Below, piece after piece: positions 58,915-64,000 of a stretch of DNA of 64,000 nucleotides (position 1 is the stretch's first letter; each line of letters begins with the position of its first letter). Made by a program: the position numbers and the translations under genes. Source of the stretch: Novosphingobium jiangmenense (lineage in GTDB: Bacteria; Pseudomonadota; Alphaproteobacteria; Sphingomonadales; Sphingomonadaceae); NCBI RefSeq assembly GCF_015694345.1, contig NZ_JADQDC010000005.1:1-64000 (forward strand), in the 5' to 3' direction. Below the pieces are notes generated by a model. That model did not search any database. It was not told the origin of the DNA and saw only the letters and a program-made list of their open reading frames with translations.

Positions 58915-61071
58915 TCAGAACGAATAGGCCGCCTTGACCGTGAACGCGCGCGGCGCGCCCGGTGCAACCCACAGCTGCGAATACGAGCTGGCATAGTAGG
59001 TCTTGTCGAACAGGTTGGTCACGTCTGCGGTCAGCCGCAGATTGTCCACCGGCTCGAAGCTCGCCATCACGCGCGCAATCACGTAGCCCGGCAGTTCGAA
59101 CGTCGTCGCCGTTTCGCCAAGGCGCTTGCCGACATAGTTCAGGCCACCGCCAAAGCTGGCGCGCCGTCCGGCGATCATGAAGCCCTTGTTGACCAGCAGG
59201 TTGGCTGCGTGCTTCGGAATGTTGATCAGACGATCGCCCGGCTGCAGCGCCAGGCCGAAGTTGAAGTCGAGCGAGGCCTTGCTCCAGTAGGCATCGGTGT
59301 AGGCATAAGTCGCCAGCACCGTGATGTCGCCGGGCAGGCTTGCCGAGATATCGGCTTCGATGCCCTTGGACTTTGCTTCACCACCCGCGATCGAGAAACC
59401 GGCGTTGACCGGGTCCGAGGTCAGGATGTTGTTCTTCTTCATGGTGAAAGCGGCAATCGAAGCGCTGATGGCATCGCCCGGCGCCGCAAAGCGCAAGCCT
59501 GCCTCGAACGACTTCGACAGTTCGGGAGCGAACGGATTGCCGGCAGCGTCGAGGCCGCTGTTCGGGCGGAAGCCCTCGCCATAACCACCGTAGATCGAGA
59601 CGGTGTCGGTCAGCTTGTAGAGCACGCCCGCCGTCGGGTTGAAGCGCTTCTTTGTCGCGTCGGTCACGCCGTTGGTGTTACGGTTCAGGATGTTCTGGTT
59701 GAAGTGGTCGAAGCGACCACCGAAGCGGACCTTCAGCTGGTCGGTAACGTCCACCTGATCCTGGAAGTAGATGCCCCAGCCCTTCTGCACTTCATCCGAA
59801 TTGATGTTCGTCTGCGTCGGCGTGCGCAGGTTGCCATAGACCGGATTGAACACGTTGATCGCGTTGTTCGCCGGCGTGATCGCCGAACCGGCGGTGTAGC
59901 TCGGCGGACGATAGCGGATCTGCAGCAGGTCGATGTGGAAGCGGTCGTAGTCCGCGCCGACAAGGATATGATGCGTCAGCGGCCCGGTATAGAGCTTGCC
60001 CGAGATTTCGCCGCGCACCGTGGTGTTGGTCGTGTTGAAATCGCGGAAGCGGCGCTGGCGCGAAAGGTTCTGGCCGTCGTTGTCGATGATCTGACGACCG
60101 AGTGCCAGTTCCGGATCCTGCGAGAAGCCCTTGAAGCTGGTGTCGCGATAGCCGAAGCCTGCGAGGAAGAACCAGTCCTTCGAAATCTTCTGCTGCAGCT
60201 GCAGCTGGTGGCCGAGCACCTTGACGTTGGTGCGCCCGTCACCCGGCTCGCCAAGGAAGCGCGAGATCGGCACCGCGCCGAGCTTGCCGTTGATCGCCAC
60301 GATGCCGCGGTCGAAGGTGACCCTGTTGTCGACGAACTCCATCTCGTACGACAGGCTGGTGCTGTCGGTCGGCTTGTAGAGGATCGAAGGCGAGGCGACG
60401 AACTTGGTGTGGTTCACCACGTCGCGGAAGCTGTTGCCGTCCTCGGCCGCACCATTGACGCGGATCGCCAGCTTGTCGTTGATCGCGAGGTTCACGTCGG
60501 CTTCGCCGCGATAGGTATTCCAGCTGCCGCCCGATGCCGCAAACGAGCCGAAGGTGTCGTCCGTGCGGGCCTTCTTGGTGATGATGTTGACCGTACCGCC
60601 CGGCTCGCCACGTCCGAAAACGGCGCCGTTCGGACCCTTGAGGACTTCGATCTTCTCGATGTTCGAAGCATCGCGCGGACCGCCATAACCACGGCCGCCG
60701 TTGAAACCGTTCACCAGGAAGCCCGACGGGAAGTTCTCGTCGCCGGCAAAGCCGCGCACGGCGAAGGCATCCCACAGGCCGCCGAAATTGTTCTGCTTGG
60801 AAATGCCACTGGCAAGTTCCAGCGCGCCTTCCAAACGGGTGATGTTGAGGTCCTGCAAGGTCTTGGCATCAAGCACCTGCACCGTCTGCGGGATCGCCGA
60901 AAGCGGCACGTCGCCGCGGTACTGCTGGCGCTGGCCGATCACGACCATTTCGTCGGCAGGGGCCGCTTCCTCTTCGGCGGCGGGGGCGGTTTGCGCCCAG
61001 GCCGTCATCGGCATCACTCCCATGGCCACGCCGGCAATCAGCGCGCCCTTCACTGCGGACATTTTCTTCAT
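58915..61071 (-). CDS. TonB-dependent siderophore-type outer-membrane receptor
   Basis: A 718-residue outer-membrane receptor. Signal peptide to AWA (about residue 25), TonB box likely DEMVVIGQ (about 40-47), plug domain (SAIPQTVQVLDAKTLQD, GSERRRF-equivalent VLKGPNGAVFGRGEPGGTVN, broken here), and a 22-strand barrel ending in FTVKAAYSF with terminal Phe. The plug motif is typical of ferric-siderophore receptors such as FhuE/FpvA. There is no N-terminal FecA-like signalling domain. A palindrome lies 17-39 bases upstream of the start. Confidence 0.93.
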   Translation of the reverse strand: MKKMSAVKGALIAGVAMGVMPMTAWAQTAPAAEEEAAPADEMVVIGQRQQYRGDVPLSAIPQTVQVLDAKTLQDLNITRLEGALELASGISKQNNFGGLWDAFAVRGFAGDENFPSGFLVNGFNGGRGYGGPRDASNIEKIEVLKGPNGAVFGRGEPGGTVNIITKKARTDDTFGSFAASGGSWNTYRGEADVNLAINDKLAIRVNGAAEDGNSFRDVVNHTKFVASPSILYKPTDSTSLSYEMEFVDNRVTFDRGIVAINGKLGAVPISRFLGEPGDGRTNVKVLGHQLQLQQKISKDWFFLAGFGYRDTSFKGFSQDPELALGRQIIDNDGQNLSRQRRFRDFNTTNTTVRGEISGKLYTGPLTHHILVGADYDRFHIDLLQIRYRPPSYTAGSAITPANNAINVFNPVYGNLRTPTQTNINSDEVQKGWGIYFQDQVDVTDQLKVRFGGRFDHFNQNILNRNTNGVTDATKKRFNPTAGVLYKLTDTVSIYGGYGEGFRPNSGLDAAGNPFAPELSKSFEAGLRFAAPGDAISASIAAFTMKKNNILTSDPVNAGFSIAGGEAKSKGIEADISASLPGDITVLATYAYTDAYWSKASLDFNFGLALQPGDRLINIPKHAANLLVNKGFMIAGRRASFGGGLNYVGKRLGETATTFELPGYVIARVMASFEPVDNLRLTADVTNLFDKTYYASSYSQLWVAPGAPRAFTVKAAYSF

Positions 61072-61087
61072 CGCAACTCCACCCCTC

Positions 61088-61110
61088 ATCTGTGATGTGC
61101 ATTCACAGAT
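61088..61110. promoter_or_regulatory. perfect 23-base palindrome upstream of the TonB receptor gene
   Basis: ATCTGTGA (61088-61095) and TCACAGAT (61103-61110) flank seven bases. It contains TGTGA-N7-TCACA, one base longer than the classical CRP spacing. It lies 17-39 bases upstream of the receptor ATG and just above the ribosome-binding site GGTGGAG. The sequence does not resemble a Fur box. Confidence 0.6.
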
Positions 61111-61314
61111 CCCCCCTGAAGTCATGTAACAATGTATCATGATGCTCAAGGGAAATCGTCGTCTGAGCCGTCCTGCGTCTGTTTTGTTATGTCTCGAGGC
61201 TATGCTCGCTGATGGGAATGTTGCGTCGAAGGAAGCGCGTTCAGCGGATTATAATTGTGAAAACGGCGTGACAGGGGTGTTTTGTGCCGTCGCGGATTTG
61301 CAGCAAATCGGCAC

Positions 61315-61342
61315 AAAAAAGGCCGAAGCTTGCGCTCCGGCC
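61315..61342 (-). terminator. intrinsic terminator after the DUF1624 gene
   Basis: On the minus strand GGCCGGAGC-GCAA-GCTTCGGCC (one mismatch, 61342-61321) is followed by TTTTTT. It lies 28 bases after the DUF1624 stop. The rest of the 61072-61369 gap holds the receptor upstream region; no gene is seen in it. Confidence 0.88.
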
Positions 61343-61369
61343 TTGTCCATTTTCAGCAATTTCAGGCGA

Positions 61370-62584
61370 TCACAGATACTTGAGCCACCAGATGTCCTTG
61401 CGGCGCTGCTTGAACCCGGCGAACCAGCGGGTCGGCAGATAAAGCGGCACGATCAGCAGGAACACCCAGATCCACACCGTCGAAAGATTGTCGACGCCGA
61501 ACACCGTACCCTTGACCGGCCCATAGATTGCCAAGGCCACGTGGTAGATCGCCTTGAGCGTGTAGAGATGCAGGATGTAGAAGAACATTGGCGCACCACC
61601 CAGATAGGCGAGGTGCGGCAGCGCGGGGCTGTCCTGATGCTTCTCGAACAGCGCGAGCAGCAGTACGCCGGTGCCGACCGTCGGCAGGAGGAACAGCAGC
61701 GACGGCGGGTACTTGGTCAGCGCCAGGAAGCTCATCACCGTGCGCAGCTGGCTTTCGGCCACGAACCACGGCTTGTCGCCATAGACATTGGCGTAGCGGA
61801 TCACGAAAAAGGCCACGATCATGCCAATACCAAGGGTGACAAGGCGCTTCAGCCGCAGCGCAGGATCGCTGCCCTTGCCGAACCACGGCCCGGCGGCATA
61901 GCCCAGCAGGATCACGCCGATCCACGGCAGCACCGGATAGGTCGTCTTCGCGGTCAGCCCCAGGCCGAGATCGATCACCGTGCGCTGGTGCAGCACGGCC
62001 CAGATCGCATAGCCGCTGTCCTGCGGCGTCAGGACGATGCCGTCGAGCAGGTTGTGCAGGCAGACGATGGCCAAACCAAGCGCGAACTGCGCCTTGCGCG
62101 GCAGATGGATCAATGCCGAAAGCGCCACCATCGAAATGCCGATTGCCCAGATCACCTGCAGCCAGAACCGTGCCGGTGGGAACTCGAAGGTCTGCGTCGG
62201 CCATGCGAGGCAGATCACCGTGAGTTCGAGGAAGATCAGGAACAGCCCGCGCTTCAGCAGGAATTCGCTGACCTCCTTCTTCGTGTGCGACTGGCCATAG
62301 AGCCATGCCGACAAGCCGGTCAGCGCCACGAACGTCGGCGCACAGAAGGTCGAGAGCAAACGCGTGAAGAACAGCCCCGGATCGGTCGTGTTGGCGTCCA
62401 CCGGGTCGCTCACCTGCAAATGCAGGAAGAACGTCTCGCGCACGTGGTCGACCAGCATGAACAGCATGACGAGGCCGCGCAGCGCGTCGATCGCAAGCAA
62501 CCGGGTGCGCGCTACTGCAGGATTTGCCGGAGTGGCAGCGGGCGGAGACACGAAGTCCTGACCCTGTGCAGTGATGGTTGTCAT
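61370..62584 (-). CDS. DUF1624 (heparan-alpha-glucosaminide N-acetyltransferase-like) membrane protein
   Basis: A 404-residue inner-membrane protein with about ten membrane segments. The N-terminal block RLLAIDALRGLVMLFMLVDHVRE carries the conserved Asp-x-x-Arg-Gly and His of the family, related to YeiB and the human lysosomal acetyltransferase. It may transfer acyl groups across the membrane, but no bacterial activity is established for this type. The gene ends at a clear terminator and follows a small secreted protein gene by about 40 bases. Confidence 0.88.
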   Translation of the reverse strand: MTTITAQGQDFVSPPAATPANPAVARTRLLAIDALRGLVMLFMLVDHVRETFFLHLQVSDPVDANTTDPGLFFTRLLSTFCAPTFVALTGLSAWLYGQSHTKKEVSEFLLKRGLFLIFLELTVICLAWPTQTFEFPPARFWLQVIWAIGISMVALSALIHLPRKAQFALGLAIVCLHNLLDGIVLTPQDSGYAIWAVLHQRTVIDLGLGLTAKTTYPVLPWIGVILLGYAAGPWFGKGSDPALRLKRLVTLGIGMIVAFFVIRYANVYGDKPWFVAESQLRTVMSFLALTKYPPSLLFLLPTVGTGVLLLALFEKHQDSPALPHLAYLGGAPMFFYILHLYTLKAIYHVALAIYGPVKGTVFGVDNLSTVWIWVFLLIVPLYLPTRWFAGFKQRRKDIWWLKYL

Positions 62585-62625
62585 GCTCTCCCCCTTACAG
62601 TCACCGAAATCCCGCCTCTTGCGGC

Positions 62626-63003
62626 TTACTTCACATCGAAGGTGGCAAATGCCTTGGCGCCATCGGCCTTGCCCGTCAGCGCCACGACCACTTTTGCCCC
62701 GGCGGGCACGGCAAGACCGGGCGCGCTCAGCAGATTGCCCTCTCCGGGCGCGAGCACCACTGCCTGCTTGGCCCCGCCCGCCGTGATGGTGAGCTTGCCA
62801 TCAAGGCCTGTAGCCGCAACCGGCTCGTCTTCCTCGACGACATAGACATCGACGCCCTTGGCCGAGCGGACGAGCTCGATCACCATTTCGCCCGACACCT
62901 GCGTAACCCCGCCGTGACGCGGCTTGGTCGAACCATGTGCAAAGGCGGCAGAAGAAAGCGCGGCCAGCGCGAGGGCGCTCGCAGTGATAATGGCTTTGAT
63001 CAT
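62626..63003 (-). CDS. small secreted protein, function unknown
   Basis: A 125-residue protein with a signal peptide cleaved after SAAFA, giving a mature protein beginning His-Gly-Ser-Thr-Lys with a second His shortly after. The rest is a beta-rich domain (GGVTQVSGEMVIELVRS, DGKLTITAGGAKQAVVLAPG). The mature N-terminal His could bind copper or nickel as in CopC, but the fold is not recognised. It is 23 bases downstream of a DUF4198 gene and likely in its operon. Confidence 0.7.
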   Translation of the reverse strand: MIKAIITASALALAALSSAAFAHGSTKPRHGGVTQVSGEMVIELVRSAKGVDVYVVEEDEPVAATGLDGKLTITAGGAKQAVVLAPGEGNLLSAPGLAVPAGAKVVVALTGKADGAKAFATFDVK

Positions 63004-63026
63004 CGAAGTTCTCCCGGATCTGCAGC

Positions 63027-63779
63027 TTATTCAGGCTTGTGCGGCAGCACGAACGACAGCGACGAGCGATACTCCATGCTCGCATACTTCGCCGGGTTGT
63101 CCGAAGGTCCAACCAGTATCGCCATCAGCACATTAAGCCCCTGGTTGCGCACCTTGACCGTGGCGAACCCTTGCGCATCGGTCTTGACCGGCACCTGATC
63201 GGGATCGTTGACATAGTCCTCCATGATCTCGACCCCTGCCGCCGGCTTCCCGTCGTAGTAGGCGCGCACCTTCATCGCTTCGCCCATCTTCTCCGGAATG
63301 GCAGCTCCTGCAGGCACAAGCTGCAGCTTCAGTTCGGGCACGAGCGGCACCGGCTTCGTCGGCACCTGCGTCAGGTGCAGGGCATACTTGAAGTTATGCT
63401 CGCTGACCGTCGCGCCGGGCACTTCGTCGCGGCCCTTGTTATGCCACTCGCCCGAAGCATCCTTGCTCCAGATCCCATAATCCATTTCCGCCGCCACGAT
63501 GGCTACGGGCTCGTCGCTGTCCAGCACAGGAATTGCCCCTGCTGCCCGCAACGTGGTCATGACGGGCTCGCCACTTGCATCAAAGCCCTTGACCGACTTG
63601 ACCAATGGCAACCGCTTCACGGCATCGAGATCGTCAGCACCTACCCCGTAGACGAGGGCCAGCTGCCGTGCCCGCTGGGCGAACCAGATCGCGTGCGCAT
63701 TCGCCGCCGATGAAGCGAACGCTGCGGCCAGGGTTGCCGCTATCAGACCTGCTGAAACTGTACGGGAAATGCTGCGCAT
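63027..63779 (-). CDS. DUF4198 domain secreted protein
   Basis: A 250-residue exported protein with a signal peptide (MRSISRTVSAGLIAATLAAA, cleaved near NAHA). After cleavage the mature start is HAIWFAQRARQLALVYG, typical of DUF4198/CbiK-NikK-like periplasmic proteins implicated in nickel or cobalt uptake. A C-terminal carboxypeptidase-regulatory-like beta domain (VRAYYDGKPAAGVEIMEDY) follows. ATG 63779 begins the signal peptide. The remaining 220 bases to the right edge show no convincing gene. Confidence 0.82.
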   Translation of the reverse strand: MRSISRTVSAGLIAATLAAAFASSAANAHAIWFAQRARQLALVYGVGADDLDAVKRLPLVKSVKGFDASGEPVMTTLRAAGAIPVLDSDEPVAIVAAEMDYGIWSKDASGEWHNKGRDEVPGATVSEHNFKYALHLTQVPTKPVPLVPELKLQLVPAGAAIPEKMGEAMKVRAYYDGKPAAGVEIMEDYVNDPDQVPVKTDAQGFATVKVRNQGLNVLMAILVGPSDNPAKYASMEYRSSLSFVLPHKPE

Positions 63780-64000
63780 CGGACGACCTCCATGCATTCC
63801 GGTTACACCGGCGATATGCATCAGCTTATGGACACCAGCCAGCGTATCCTGTCGAAGTTTCAACTTCCTCGGCACGATCGTGCCGCACAGTCGAAGGCGG
63901 GAGCATATTCGAACGGAAGACGTATCCAGCTTGCCCCTCGCTCGACCTGCATGCGAGAAGGTTGCTGTCGAAAGAGGAATATCATGAATCCCGGTCATGC

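Noticed and set aside
57775..61095. An open plus-strand frame of about 1100 codons opposite PepSY and the TonB receptor
   Set aside because: It is the antisense of two well-supported genes. Its sequence is Arg/His/Gln-rich with no domain, as expected for the complement of GC-rich codons.
61088..61110. Calling the receptor palindrome a true CRP site
   Set aside because: The spacer is seven instead of six bases and no CRP-type regulator is encoded nearby, so it is left as an unassigned palindrome.
1..64000. CRISPR arrays, tRNA or rRNA genes, prophage modules and replication origins
   Set aside because: No regularly spaced direct repeats, no cloverleaf or rRNA-like stretches, and no phage structural or partition genes were seen on either strand; the amidase at 21.7 kb alone is not evidence for a prophage.

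Overview
The window is a GC-rich chromosomal segment from an alphaproteobacterium, most likely a sphingomonad of the Novosphingobium type. The evidence is the ChvG-ChvI / HPr kinase / RapZ / EIIA / HPr block next to pckA, a short HisG, a Zn-finger J protein divergent from BolA, twin-arginine CopA with CopB, and strong G/C preference at third codon positions. The species is inferred; no rRNA or tRNA gene is visible. Genes are densely packed, many with 1-, 4- or 8-base start/stop overlaps. No gap between genes exceeds 300 bases; the largest is 61072-61369.

Layout. (1) 1-5.8 kb: the tail of an IS30-type transposase, an SDR oxidoreductase, two small proteins, a class II amidotransferase coupled to a double cyclic-nucleotide-binding protein, and a coupled SRPBCC-VOC-GST group plus a second GST. 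(2) 5.8-15.2 kb: housekeeping genes (cobS, truA, fmt, recR, def, rmuC, an rRNA/tRNA methyltransferase), a cysteine-rich copper-storage protein and two lipoproteins. (3) 15.2-21.7 kb: a regulatory PTS (HPr, EIIA, HPr kinase, RapZ) in line with chvI-chvG, divergent from pckA. (4) 21.7-32.5 kb: amidase, J protein/BolA, NUDIX, pirin, rlmJ, SDR plus epoxide hydrolase, hisG-hisD-nusB, and fghA with a glyoxalase-like protein.

(5) 32.6-38.0 kb: a copper locus. copC-copD face away from a three-gene CnrYXH-like module (short membrane anti-sigma candidate, periplasmic metal sensor, ECF sigma factor), which is followed by copA-copB. All three transcription units carry the same promoter-like signal, GAGGGAT-N13-GCGTAAT, with identical spacing. 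This strongly suggests the ECF factor autoregulates and drives the whole locus. The sensor keeps the five CnrX metal-ligand positions at a constant offset.

(6) 38.0-61.1 kb: two catabolic blocks. One minus-strand operon (44.7 to 38.0 kb) encodes GNAT, succinate-semialdehyde-type dehydrogenase, tartrate/malate-type dehydrogenase, class III aminotransferase, Lrp regulator and M20 amidohydrolase. A second aldehyde dehydrogenase and a YefM-YoeB toxin-antitoxin pair lie on the plus strand. A 14-kb minus-strand run (61.1 to 46.9 kb) then goes TonB receptor, PepSY protein, hydroxyacid dehydrogenase, HAD dehalogenase-like protein, PuuB-like FAD oxidase, a family-5 ABC importer, and a three-subunit [2Fe-2S]/FAD/FAD oxidase of the HcnABC / opine-oxidase type. 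Outer-membrane uptake, inner-membrane import and oxidative breakdown are thus encoded in line. The substrate is unknown; an opine-like or chelating amine is the working hypothesis. A terminator lies directly between the receptor gene and PepSY.

(7) 61.4-63.8 kb: a DUF1624 membrane protein and two secreted proteins. The three convergent gaps longer than 90 bases (6.9, 27.6 and 31.2 kb) are each filled by a large palindromic repeat element.
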